DNA from: Streptomyces piniterrae | GTDB lineage: Bacteria > Actinomycetota > Actinomycetes > Streptomycetales > Streptomycetaceae | Direction of reading: 5' to 3' | Assembly (NCBI RefSeq): GCF_005048155.1 | Contig: NZ_SUMB01000002.1 | Coordinates: forward strand, 620,001 to 684,000 | Length of the DNA stretch: 64,000 nucleotides | Part shown: positions 1 to 7,836 of the stretch, in pieces | Layout: the number at the start of each line of letters is the position of its first letter | Position numbering within the stretch: the first letter of the stretch is position 1 | The notes under the pieces: model-generated | Told to the model about the DNA's origin: nothing | The model's input: only the letters and a program-made list of their open reading frames with translations | Database searches by the model: none | Position numbers and translations under genes: made by a program

Positions 1-2
1 AC

Positions 3-602
3 TCGCTTCCCTTCCGGCGGCAGAACCGTTACGGCGAGGCCGGCATCGCGATGTCGGCCGGTCACACAGGCGAAGTCGAGCTGCCGGGCTCCTTCGTCGG
101 GTACGAACTCACGCCGCGCGCGTACCTACCCGCCGTCGCGCAGGCGGTCAAGACGGTCAAGACGGTCCAGACGGTCGCGAAGACTGTGGAGGATCTCGAC
201 GAGTTGATCTGCCGCCGTCGCGGCACCGAGCTCCTCCTCGCCCGTGCAGGCACCGGCCTGACGCGGGGGCCCGATCCTGCCCTGGAACAAGGTCCCCTGA
301 AACAAGATCCACTCAACAAGATCCCCATCAGCAAGGAGAGCACCAGCTCGACCCTCACCTCGCGAACCGGCAAGGACGAGGACGAGGACGAGGACGAGGA
401 TGAGGATGAGGACAACCTAGGCGTCGTCGGTCTGCGGCGGTCCCGCTCGCCGGAGGAGTGCGGGCCGGGTCTGTCCGTGCGCTTCATGGACATCGGCGAG
501 CAGGCGATCATCCCGTGCCGGGTCACCAGGCGTTACTCCGCCGCCGGCCCGGCGCCCGACGCGCCCGACGTGCTGGAGACCGAGCAGATCGCCGGCAGCC
601 GC
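3..602 (+). pseudogene. Degraded C-terminal part of a family 2B encapsulin-like shell protein (cyclic-nucleotide-binding type)
   Basis: The frame is open from the window edge. It keeps recognisable C-terminal landmarks of family 2 encapsulin (EshA/SrpI-like) shell proteins: LDELICRRRGT, NKIPIS, GVVGL, SVRFMDIGEQAII and RRYSAA. In Streptomyces this gene normally sits directly upstream of 2-MIB synthase, which is its reported cargo, and the position fits. The stretch between the LPFRRQNRYGEAG region and LDEL is much shorter than I recall for intact relatives, and so is the stretch between RRRGT and NKIP. A short VKT/VQT repeat and an Asp-Glu run (GAGGAC repeats around 374-413) lie inside. No stop follows the expected C-terminus; the frame stays open to 1067 and overlaps the next gene by about 360 bases. 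I infer decay by internal deletion and stop loss. An alignment could instead show a divergent but working shell. The N-terminal part lies outside the window. Confidence 0.62.
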
Positions 603-708
603 GACCAGAGAACCCGTCCGACGGCCGTGACGGCCCGGATCTCCCCGAAACCCGGGCGAGCACGGCCGGGGCCGGAACAGCCAACCCATCTCACCAAAGG
701 AGCTACGG

Positions 709-2085
709 ATGCCCGATCCTGGGTCTTCCCCGCTGCAGTCGAGCCTGCCTGCCGCTGCGGCTCGGGCCCATGCCCACCCCCACGCAGCCGGCGGCGTCGC
801 TCTGCCCGGCCCGCCCTCCGTCCCCGTCCCCGCCGCAGGGGCCGTTCCCGTGGGCGCGTCCGTACCCGTAGACGTGCCCGGACCTGGCGATGTGCCCGCA
901 CCCGTAGACGTGCCGGTACCCGACGACGGCCCGGTTGGCGGCCTGATCGATCGGCACGTGGGGGAGGGGGCCGGCGCGGTGACGCGATCGAGCCCTGCCG
1001 CCCTGGAGCGGATCCTGCGTGGTCCCAGTGGTCTGGGCACGGCGAGCGTGCATCTGGCCCGACGTGAAGAGCCTCCCGTGTCGCCGGCGCCCGAGACACC
1101 GGAAGAGGGCAACCCGATCCCGGGCCTCTACTACCACCCGGTGCCGGAGCCCGACCCGGCGCGAGTGGCGGAGGTCGGCCGCAGGATCAAGGAATGGGCG
1201 GTGGACGAGGTCCAGGCGTACCCCCCGGAGTGGGAGGACCAGTTCGACGGCTTCTCCATCGGCCGCTACATGGTCGCCTGTCATCCGGACGCTCCCACCG
1301 TCGAACACGTGATGCTCGCCGCGCGGCTGATGGTCGCCGAGAACGCGGTCGACGACTGCTACTGCGAGGACCACGGCGGCTCGCCCATCGGTCTCGGCGG
1401 CCGCCTCCTGCTGGCGCACACGGCCCTCGACCCGCTGCACACGACGGCGGAGTACGAGCCGGAGTGGGGGAAGTCGCTCTGGTCGGACGCCCCTCGGCGC
1501 ACCTACCGCTCCGCCATGGAGTACTTCCTGGAGATGGCCACCCCCTCCCAGGCAGACCGGTTCCGGCACGACATGGCTCGTCTGCACATGGGGTACCTCG
1601 CGGAGGCCGCCTGGGCCGAGACGGACCACATGCCCGAGGTGTGGGAGTACCTGGCGATGCGCCAGTTCAACAACTTCCGCCCCTGCCCGACCCTCACCGA
1701 CTCCGTCGGCGGCTACGAACTGCCGGCGGACCTGCACGCCCGGCCCGACATGCAGCGGGTCATCGCGCTCGCCGGCAACGCCACCACCATCGTCAACGAC
1801 CTGTACTCGTACACCAAGGAACTCAAGAGCCCCGGCCGGCACCTGAACCTGCCCGTGGTGCTCGCCGAACGAGAGGGCATCTCCGACCAAGAGGCCTATC
1901 TCAAGGCGGTCGAGGTCCACAACGACCTCATGCGCGGTTTCGAATCCGAAGCCGCCACGTTGGCCGCCGCCTGCCCCGTCCCGAACGTGCTGCGCTTCCT
2001 GCGGGGCGTGGCCGTATGGGTCGACGGCAACCACTACTGGCACCAGACCAACACCTATCGATACAGCCTGCCCGACTTCTGGTAA
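709..2085 (+). CDS. 2-methylisoborneol synthase (class I terpene cyclase)
   Basis: The product is 458 residues and cyclises 2-methyl-GPP to 2-methylisoborneol, the earthy-musty odorant. The Asp-rich metal motif DDCYCED starts at residue 215 and the NSE triad NDLYSYTKE at residue 363; the C-terminus NHYWHQTNTYRYSLPDFW is typical of the family. Residues 1 to about 115 form a Pro/Ala/Val-rich, probably disordered leader with VDVP-type repeats. In this family that leader is reported to target the enzyme into the family 2B encapsulin shell. The ATG at 709 has an AAAGGAG ribosome site seven bases upstream. The methyltransferase gene follows after two bases, so the two are translated as an operon. 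All catalytic motifs are present, so the enzyme looks functional even though the upstream shell gene appears degraded. Confidence 0.95.
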   Translation: MPDPGSSPLQSSLPAAAARAHAHPHAAGGVALPGPPSVPVPAAGAVPVGASVPVDVPGPGDVPAPVDVPVPDDGPVGGLIDRHVGEGAGAVTRSSPAALERILRGPSGLGTASVHLARREEPPVSPAPETPEEGNPIPGLYYHPVPEPDPARVAEVGRRIKEWAVDEVQAYPPEWEDQFDGFSIGRYMVACHPDAPTVEHVMLAARLMVAENAVDDCYCEDHGGSPIGLGGRLLLAHTALDPLHTTAEYEPEWGKSLWSDAPRRTYRSAMEYFLEMATPSQADRFRHDMARLHMGYLAEAAWAETDHMPEVWEYLAMRQFNNFRPCPTLTDSVGGYELPADLHARPDMQRVIALAGNATTIVNDLYSYTKELKSPGRHLNLPVVLAEREGISDQEAYLKAVEVHNDLMRGFESEAATLAAACPVPNVLRFLRGVAVWVDGNHYWHQTNTYRYSLPDFW

Positions 2086-2087
2086 GG

Positions 2088-2984
2088 ATGGACCTAACTG
2101 TGACCACCACCCAGCTCACCACCGTCAACGGCACCTCCGCGTTCGTCCCCGCCCCGGCGTCGCCCTACCAGGGTGACATCGCCCGTTACTGGGACCAGGA
2201 GGCCAGGCCCGTGAACCTGCGCCTCGGCGACGTCGACGGGCTTTACCACCACCACTACGGCATCGGCGACGTCGACCACGCCGCCCTCGGGGACGTCGAA
2301 GACAGCGAGTACGAGAAGCGGCTGATCTCCGAGCTCCACCGCCTGGAGTCGTCGCAGGCCGAAGTCCTCTTGGACCACCTGGGCTCCATCGGGCGTGACG
2401 ACACGCTCATGGACGCCGGCTGCGGCCGGGGCGGTTCGATGGTCATGGCCCACCAGCGATTCGGATGCAAGGTCCAGGGCGTCACCCTGTCGGCCAAGCA
2501 GGCCGACTTCGCCAACCGGCGCGCCCATGAACTCGGCATCGACGACCACGTCCACGCCCGCGTGTGCAACATGCTCGACACGCCCTTCGACACGGGGCAG
2601 GCCGCGGCCTCCTGGAACAACGAGTCGAGCATGTACGTCGACCTGCACGACCTCTTCGCCGAGCACTCCCGGGTCCTCGCGGTCGGCGGCCGCTATGTCA
2701 CCATCACCGGCTGCTGGAACCCGCGTTACGGCCAGCCCTCGAAGTGGGTCTCCCAGATCAACGCGCACTTCGAGTGCAACATCCATTCCCGCCGCGAGTA
2801 CCTGCGCGCCATGGCCGACAACCGTCTCGTACCGCAGGCCGTCATCGACCTGACTCCCGCGACGCTGCCCTACTGGGAGCTGCGGGCGACCTCCTCCCTG
2901 GTCACCGGCATCGAAGAGGCCTTCATCAACTCGTACAAGGACGGTTCCTTCCAGTACCTCCTGATTGCGGCCGACCGCGTCTGA
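2088..2984 (+). CDS. Geranyl diphosphate 2-C-methyltransferase
   Basis: This 298-residue SAM-dependent methyltransferase makes 2-methyl-GPP, the substrate of the preceding 2-MIB synthase. The SAM-binding motif I is DAGCGRGGS at about residues 105-113. The N-terminal IARYWDQEARPVNLRLGDVDG region, the Tyr/His-rich LYHHHYGIGD and WNNESSMYVDLHDLF are characteristic of the GPP methyltransferase branch of the sterol/cyclopropane methyltransferase fold. The ATG at 2088 lies two bases after the synthase stop (TAAGGATG), so the ribosome site overlaps the end of the upstream gene and translation is probably coupled. A strong hairpin follows the stop and ends the operon. Confidence 0.95.
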   Translation: MDLTVTTTQLTTVNGTSAFVPAPASPYQGDIARYWDQEARPVNLRLGDVDGLYHHHYGIGDVDHAALGDVEDSEYEKRLISELHRLESSQAEVLLDHLGSIGRDDTLMDAGCGRGGSMVMAHQRFGCKVQGVTLSAKQADFANRRAHELGIDDHVHARVCNMLDTPFDTGQAAASWNNESSMYVDLHDLFAEHSRVLAVGGRYVTITGCWNPRYGQPSKWVSQINAHFECNIHSRREYLRAMADNRLVPQAVIDLTPATLPYWELRATSSLVTGIEEAFINSYKDGSFQYLLIAADRV

Positions 2985-2999
2985 CCGACTGCTGACCCG

Positions 3000-3036
3000 A
3001 AGGGCCGGGACCGTCACCCAGACGATCCCGGCCCTT
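3000..3036 (+). terminator. Stem-loop terminator after the 2-MIB operon
   Basis: The 11-base arm AAGGGCCGGGA (3000-3010) pairs perfectly with TCCCGGCCCTT (3026-3036) around a 15-base loop. There is no long T-tract, as is common in Streptomyces. It lies 15 bases after the methyltransferase stop. Confidence 0.7.
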
Positions 3037-3124
3037 CCGGGGCCGGGAGCCGGGGGGCCAAGCGAAGTGGGCCTGGCCTCACGTTTCTTGACAGTTCGAA
3101 TGCCCGCACGACAGCATCCGGCCG

Positions 3125-4600
3125 GTGGAGATCACCGACCTGACCCCAGCGGAACGACGTGTTTGGCAGGCGTTCCCCCTCGGCGAGAGCGTCGACTTCC
3201 GGGAGAACGCCGACGAGGACACCGCCACCGGCGCCACCTGGGGCCCCGAGCGGACCGTACGCGCCGCCGTGCTCCGGGCGCTGCTGCTCAACGGACCGTC
3301 ACGAGACGGCGAGATAGCGGGGCTGAAGCTGTGGGGAGCCCGCATCACGGGGGAACTGGACCTCAAGTACGGCAAGGTCGAGCACCCGGTACGACTGCGG
3401 TCCTGCTACTTCGAGAGAGCCCCGGAGCTGTACGGTGCTCAGCTCTCCATCCTGGCCCTGAACGACTCGGTCCTCCCGGGTCTCACGGCCGGACACCTCC
3501 ACGTCGACGGGGTGTTACGCATCACCTGTTGCCGTATCAAGGGTCCGGTGCGGCTGGCCGGGGCGCAGATATCCGGTGCGGTCTTCGCCAACGGGGCCCA
3601 CTTCGGTGATCCGGCGGCCACGCAGCCGCCCGAGGAACCGGTTCTCCAGCTCAACCACGCCGACATAGGCACCGACATCTGGGCTCCCGACCTGGTCGCC
3701 CACGGCGAGATCCGGCTGAACGGCGCCACCGTCGGCGGACAGATCACGCTTGACGACGCGCGGCTCAACGCCCCCGGCGGCCATGCGCTGCAGGCCGAGA
3801 CCCTCAGCGTCGGCACCGACGTGCATGCGATGCGGCTGCGCGTCCACGGCAGGGTCGACCTGCGCGGGGCCAGGATCGGCGGCCAGCTCAACCTCGCCTA
3901 TGCCGCCCTTTCCAACCCGGGCGGCGTCGCGCTGCGCGTCAGCAGTTGTGTGGTGGGCGAGATGTGGCTGCGTGAGGCGAAGCCCGTCGTGGGCACGATC
4001 AATCTGCGCCGCGCCCAGTTCGACGTGCTGTACATCCCGCCGGAGGTCTGGCCGGACGAGGTCAAGCTCGACCGGCTCACCTACGGTTCACTGCTGCCGC
4101 ATCTGCCCGCCGAGGAACGGCTCCCGGTGCTGGACCGCGAACGCGCCGGTTATGTGTCGTACTCGTACGAGCAGCTCGCTGCCGCGTACCGCACGGCGGG
4201 CGACGAGGCGGCCGTACGCGCCGTCCAGCTGGCCAAACTCCGCCGCCACCGCCGCACCCTGCCCTGGTACTCCAGGGTCTGGGGCCATCTCCAGGACACC
4301 ACCGTCGGCTACGGCTTCCGCCCGATGCGTGCCGCAGGCTGGCTGCTGGCCCTGCTGCTCATCGGCGCCCTCGCCTTCGCGCTGCACCATCCGCGCCCTC
4401 TGAAGGCCGACGAGGCCCCCGACTTCAACCCCTTCTTCTACACCCTCGACCTGCTGATGCCGATCATCGGCTTCGGACAGGAGGTGGCCTTCGCACCGCG
4501 GGGCTGGTACCAGTGGCTCTCGTACCTGCTGGTGGTCACGGGCTGGACGCTGGCCACGACGATCGCGGCGGGCATCACCCGCTCCCTGACCCGTCAGTAG
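3125..4600 (+). CDS. Membrane protein with pentapeptide-like repeat interior (often annotated membrane-associated oxidoreductase)
   Basis: The product is 491 residues. The N-terminus MEITDLTPAERRVWQAFP is followed by a long run of repeating beta-type segments (residues about 70-300; for example LYGAQLSILALNDS, IRLNGATVGGQITLDDA, VDLRGARIGGQLNLAYA) resembling pentapeptide-repeat solenoids. A basic stretch (LAKLRRHRRTLPWYSRVWGHLQDTTVGYGFRP) leads to two membrane helices near residues 402-421 and 467-486. No cofactor motif is visible, so the database label oxidoreductase is not supported by the sequence. GTG at 3125 is chosen because it opens the conserved N-terminus; an upstream ATG at 3100 is out of frame. 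The gene stands alone. The 150 bases after it hold nothing recognisable. Confidence 0.75.
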   Translation: MEITDLTPAERRVWQAFPLGESVDFRENADEDTATGATWGPERTVRAAVLRALLLNGPSRDGEIAGLKLWGARITGELDLKYGKVEHPVRLRSCYFERAPELYGAQLSILALNDSVLPGLTAGHLHVDGVLRITCCRIKGPVRLAGAQISGAVFANGAHFGDPAATQPPEEPVLQLNHADIGTDIWAPDLVAHGEIRLNGATVGGQITLDDARLNAPGGHALQAETLSVGTDVHAMRLRVHGRVDLRGARIGGQLNLAYAALSNPGGVALRVSSCVVGEMWLREAKPVVGTINLRRAQFDVLYIPPEVWPDEVKLDRLTYGSLLPHLPAEERLPVLDRERAGYVSYSYEQLAAAYRTAGDEAAVRAVQLAKLRRHRRTLPWYSRVWGHLQDTTVGYGFRPMRAAGWLLALLLIGALAFALHHPRPLKADEAPDFNPFFYTLDLLMPIIGFGQEVAFAPRGWYQWLSYLLVVTGWTLATTIAAGITRSLTRQ

Positions 4601-4751
4601 ACGTGGGCGGCCGGGCGGGCGTCCGCCACGGCATGGACGTGGACGTGGCTGTCCAGCGGTTATCGGCGCGGCACTACGGTCCTTCCTCAGCAGCCCGCGC
4701 GGCCCGCCTTCGCAGCCAATGGTTCCGGAGGCGGGCGCTGGGCAGGCGGGG

Positions 4752-5141
4752 TCAGCAGCCGACGGACCAGGTGTGGGAGCTGCCCCGGTCGTTGGCGCCG
4801 CCGTCGTAGCCGACTTCCTGGCCGGGTGCGAGGCACAAGGTGACGTCGCCGATGAGCTCGCGGCCGTCGTAGATCTTCACATGGTCCGGCACGTTCGGTC
4901 CGGAGATGCCGTGGTTGGCCCAGGAGGAGTCTTCGTTGGACATGTCGCCCTCCCACCAGTGGTCGTCGCCGCCGTGCTCGATCTTCATGCCTTCGAAGTT
5001 GGCGTCGGTCCAGACACAGAAGTAGCCGCTGCGGCAGGGGGCTGCCTCTGCTGCCGTCGAGGTGGCGAGGGCGGTGCCGAGGGAGACGGCCAGGGCGGTG
5101 AGGAGGGTGGTGAGTCGCTTCACGGGGCGTGTCCTTGTCAT
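4752..5141 (-). CDS. Secreted peptidase inhibitor family I36-like protein
   Basis: This 129-residue secreted protein has a Sec signal peptide (basic MTRTRPVKR, hydrophobic core, cleavage near AEA-AP at about residue 34). The mature part starts PCRSGYFCVWTDANFEG, typical of the I36 (streptomyces metalloproteinase inhibitor/beta-gamma-crystallin-like) family. Four cysteines (PCRSG, YFCVW, TLCLA and the last residue) would form two disulfides. The ATG at 5141 overlaps the stop of the upstream lipoprotein gene by four bases (ATGA), so the two are translationally coupled. The likely role is inhibition of extracellular proteases or binding at the cell surface; the target is not evident. Confidence 0.85.
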   Translation of the reverse strand: MTRTRPVKRLTTLLTALAVSLGTALATSTAAEAAPCRSGYFCVWTDANFEGMKIEHGGDDHWWEGDMSNEDSSWANHGISGPNVPDHVKIYDGRELIGDVTLCLAPGQEVGYDGGANDRGSSHTWSVGC

Positions 5142-5707
5142 CCGGTGGGTGGGGGTGCGGGCGGGTGGTCGAGCAGGGCGGTGGCCCGGTGGTGGGCACG
5201 GGCCCTCATCCGCTGCCAGGCGGCGATCTCGGCGCGGTGCCGGGCGCGGACGTCGGCGAGGGTGCTGCGGGTGCGTTTGGCTTCCGGCTTGAGGTTGTTG
5301 ACGACGACCGATGCGCGGAACCAGGCCCGCTGGTCGCCGTACAGCTTCTGCTGTGCGGAGGCGAGGCAGCCGTCGGTGTGGGCGCGAACGGTGTAGCCGG
5401 TGGGCAGCTTCAGCGAGAGCTCCGTGGCGCCGGCCCCGAAGAGCGCCGCGTCCACCCGGCGTGCGTCGGCGGCCGACGCGCGAGGCCGGTGCGGGGACGG
5501 CGTGGTGAGTCCCTGGCGGCGCAGGCAGCCGTCGGTCAGCAGCAGGGTTGCCGCCTTGACGGCAGCGTCGGGGTCCCGTGCAGGGCGGTCCGACGGCCGT
5601 GACGGGGTGGAGGCGCATCCGGCGGCCGTCACCGCAGCGGTGAGCAGCAGGGCCAGCGTGGCCAGTTGGGGGCGGGGGACACGACTGAAACGGCCGTTCG
5701 GGCGCAC
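5138..5707 (-). CDS. Putative lipoprotein upstream of I36 protein
   Basis: The product is 189 residues. A signal sequence ends in VTAAGC, with C31 as the likely lipidated cysteine. The rest is hydrophilic, with no domain I recognise; it contains an ARRVDAALFGAGATELSLKLPTGYTV stretch (split here only by description) and a Pro-rich tail. Its stop overlaps the start of the I36-like gene, so the pair forms a two-gene operon. Shared export and coupling suggest that the two act together outside the membrane, which is an inference from context only. A perfect 22-base palindrome lies about 95 bases upstream of the start. Confidence 0.7.
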   Translation of the reverse strand: MRPNGRFSRVPRPQLATLALLLTAAVTAAGCASTPSRPSDRPARDPDAAVKAATLLLTDGCLRRQGLTTPSPHRPRASAADARRVDAALFGAGATELSLKLPTGYTVRAHTDGCLASAQQKLYGDQRAWFRASVVVNNLKPEAKRTRSTLADVRARHRAEIAAWQRMRARAHHRATALLDHPPAPPPTG

Positions 5708-5800
5708 GGCGTCAGGGGGTGAGGAGGCGGTTGGCCGGGCTGGCGGTCACAGACTGGAGTTGTAGTCGCTGCGACATGGCCGTGACAGGCGGGAGACGGT

Positions 5801-5822
5801 TCGCCACCCGATCGGGTGGCGA
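5801..5822. promoter_or_regulatory. Perfect 22-base palindrome upstream of the lipoprotein/I36 operon
   Basis: The sequence TCGCCACCCGA/TCGGGTGGCGA is an uninterrupted inverted repeat in the 374-base gap 5708-6081. It could be an operator for a dimeric regulator of the minus-strand operon starting at 5707, or a compact hairpin. Apart from this palindrome and the tandem repeat at 5881, the gap shows nothing recognisable. Confidence 0.45.
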
Positions 5823-5880
5823 GCTGCACAGCAGAGGCGGTGGAGCACAACTACCGTCGCAGCTTCGATGCGTTGATTGC

Positions 5881-5926
5881 CCATGACGGCCCATGACGGC
5901 CCATGACGGCCCATGACCGCCCATGC
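5881..5926 (+). repeat. 10-base tandem repeat (CCATGACGGC)
   Basis: Three identical copies of CCATGACGGC are followed by CCATGACCGC and a partial CCATGCC. The array is intergenic. Its copies contain ATG triplets but no supported gene starts there. Confidence 0.85.
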
Positions 5927-6081
5927 CAGCCCTGTGCCAGCCGTCGTCATCCTCCGGTCGCACCTCGCCATCGGCCCTACGGCGGAGCCGAGTTCGCCCG
6001 CGGAGCGATTCTCGACGACTGCCCGGCTGGGATCTTCATTACGGAAGGGTCAGCCCCGGCCCACGGAAGCGAGGACCGTCC

Positions 6082-6681
6082 ATGAAGCAGCTTCGCCGGC
6101 ATACCGAAGAACCCACTGCCGCCCGTCCCGGACGACGCCGCGCCGCATGGCGGGCCGCCCATGATCCGGTTTCCGGAGTGTCCCGACGGATGCAACTCAT
6201 CGCCTGCGCCGTGCCGTTCACCGTCCTGCCGGCCGGCATCTGGCGGCTGCCGGCCGCATTCGACGAGGGGATCGGGCTCGGCGAGCGGGCCTACGTCGTC
6301 TTCCTGTCGATCCTGTCCGAAGTCCTCGCCTTCACCGCGATCGGTCTGATCGCCCGCTGGGGCGAGGTGTTCCCGCGCTGGATCCCGTTCCTGCGTGGAC
6401 GCCGGGTCCCGACGATGGCGGCGGTCATCCCCGCCGCCACCGGGGCGACGATCCTCACACTCGTGTTCACCCTCCTGTTCATCGTCTCCGAGATCAGGGG
6501 CACCACGATCCAAGGCGACGAGCTGCCGGCGGGCTCCCCGGCCCTTGCCACCGGCTGGGAAGCCGCCTGGTACTACGCCTGCTATACGCCGCTGAGCTTG
6601 TGGGGGCCGTTGTTGGCCGTGCTGACCGTCGCGTACTGGAAGCGCCGTCGTGGGGTCGGGAACGTGCCTGGGGCTGCCTGA
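6082..6681 (+). CDS. Four-helix integral membrane protein, function unknown
   Basis: The product is 199 residues. A basic N-terminus of about 35 residues precedes four predicted membrane segments: about residues 37-57, 70-95, 112-140 and 165-190. The last helix ends in the basic WKRRRGVGN motif, which puts the C-terminus inside. No catalytic or transport motif is visible. The ATG at 6082 has GAGGA six bases upstream. It is probably monocistronic, because the next gene starts 200 bases downstream behind a lower-GC stretch. Confidence 0.7.
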   Translation: MKQLRRHTEEPTAARPGRRRAAWRAAHDPVSGVSRRMQLIACAVPFTVLPAGIWRLPAAFDEGIGLGERAYVVFLSILSEVLAFTAIGLIARWGEVFPRWIPFLRGRRVPTMAAVIPAATGATILTLVFTLLFIVSEIRGTTIQGDELPAGSPALATGWEAAWYYACYTPLSLWGPLLAVLTVAYWKRRRGVGNVPGAA

Positions 6682-6884
6682 GTACCGGAAGTGACCAAGC
6701 CTGTCGGTCAAAGAAGGCACGGCGGCCATTTTCGGCTGGTTTCCCGCAAATGATCTTTGCGCTTGGGGAATTTCTGGATTTCGCAGGTGTCACTCGAATG
6801 GCCGCGTCCGAAATGAAACCTGCCGCAGGGGCATGCAGGGTTATCCACATGACCGCGACACACGAAACCCACCGGGAGATATCC

Positions 6885-7091
6885 ATGTCACGAGTACTCG
6901 CGATCGGCGCCACCCTCGGTCTCGCTCTCGCAACCGGGCTGACCACGGCCGGATACGCAGTCGCCGCGCCCTCGGCCCATCACGCCGCCACAAAAACCAC
7001 CACGGTCCAGTCCAGCCCAAGCACCGTCGTTCACCCCGGCGGCGGGCATGGTGGCGGCGACTGCAGCGGTGGCGGCAGCATCTGTAACTGA
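6885..7091 (+). CDS. Small secreted Gly-rich peptide
   Basis: The product is 68 residues. A Sec signal peptide (MSRVLAIGATLGLALATGL..., cleavage near YAVAA-P) is followed by a roughly 40-residue mature peptide. This is Thr/Ser/Val-rich and then Gly/His-rich, ending in GGGHGGGDCSGGGSICN with two cysteines six residues apart. It is preceded by GGGAG and followed by a 16-bp hairpin, which supports a real single-gene unit. I recognise no family. It could be a surface or metal-binding peptide (His/Gly/Cys), but that is speculation. Confidence 0.6.
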   Translation: MSRVLAIGATLGLALATGLTTAGYAVAAPSAHHAATKTTTVQSSPSTVVHPGGGHGGGDCSGGGSICN

Positions 7092-7112
7092 CGCCTAATC
7101 CCGCGAGCCAGG

Positions 7113-7164
7113 GGCAGGCGGAGGAGGAGGGCTTTATGCCTGCGCAGTTCCTCCTCCGCCTGCC
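7113..7164 (+). terminator. Strong stem-loop terminator after the Gly-rich peptide gene
   Basis: The 16-base arm GGCAGGCGGAGGAGGA (7113-7128) pairs perfectly with 7149-7164 around a 20-base loop. It sits 22 bases after the stop at 7091. Confidence 0.8.
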
Positions 7165-7836
7165 TACGCGTAACACCCGAATGCGCCAACTCCCCAGATC
7201 GTCCGCCTGCACAACCTCACCTGGAGGTGCCCGCCGGCCACGCAGGCTTCACGCAGGGCAGTGTTTTGTTCCCTGACCCACGCAGCGATCTCCCGCATTC
7301 CTCATGCAAACGCAATGCTGTATGGAGATCCCTTCGGTAGCTCCATTCGTCTTTGACGGACGAGTCCAGAATCGCACTGAAGAATTCTATGGAGCCTGAT
7401 GTCGGAGCCTCTGAAACATCCTTCCCGTGACTCGAAACGGCGCCCTTATCTTCTCGGTCCATGAACTTCACCAAGATTTTTCCGCGGCCCACACTTTTTC
7501 AGGCCGAACGTAAACCTGCGATCGGGAAAATCAAGCACCCCGTTCCAACCCATCATGAAACCTTCGATATCGGTAAGGAGCGCGAGTCAGAGTGCATCGA
7601 TCGTGTCGGTGTCGCTGCGTTTCTTGAGAACCGGATGCGACGACGGCATTTTCGGCTACCGGCAGCACCGCACCATAGGGGCGCCGGTCTGTGGAGGCGA
7701 TCATCCACGCCACCCTTCAGTCGCTGTGTGACACGAGGCGAAGCGAGTGCGCCGATGAGCCTCTGACAGCCCGGACACCGGCGCAACCGCCCCGTTTCGG
7801 CCCTGACTTCCCCGCATCCGCGCAGAAGCCGGCAGG
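7165..7836. other. Gene-poor lower-GC stretch
   Basis: Between the hairpin at 7164 and the ABC-F stop at 7837 there are about 670 bases of visibly lower GC. The only open frames (about 90-100 codons, at 7217-7492 minus and 7461-7766 plus) lack convincing Streptomyces codon bias, ribosome sites or recognisable motifs. I see no mobile element ends. It may be decayed coding sequence. Confidence 0.4.

Noticed and set aside
374-413. GAGGAC run considered as a repeat array or CRISPR-like element
   Set aside because: It is a codon-level Asp/Glu run without spacers, within the degraded shell gene.
1194-2087. Extension of the methyltransferase frame back into the 2-MIB synthase gene
   Set aside because: The upstream part is Arg-rich out-of-frame sequence; ATG 2088 starts the known family N-terminus.
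4601-5618. 288-codon minus-strand frame including the I36-like gene
   Set aside because: The 5' part is a shadow of the lipoprotein gene; the ATG overlapping the lipoprotein stop gives a proper signal peptide.
7217-7766. Two short overlapping frames in the low-GC gap
   Set aside because: No ribosome site, codon bias or recognisable motif; reported only as a gene-poor stretch.
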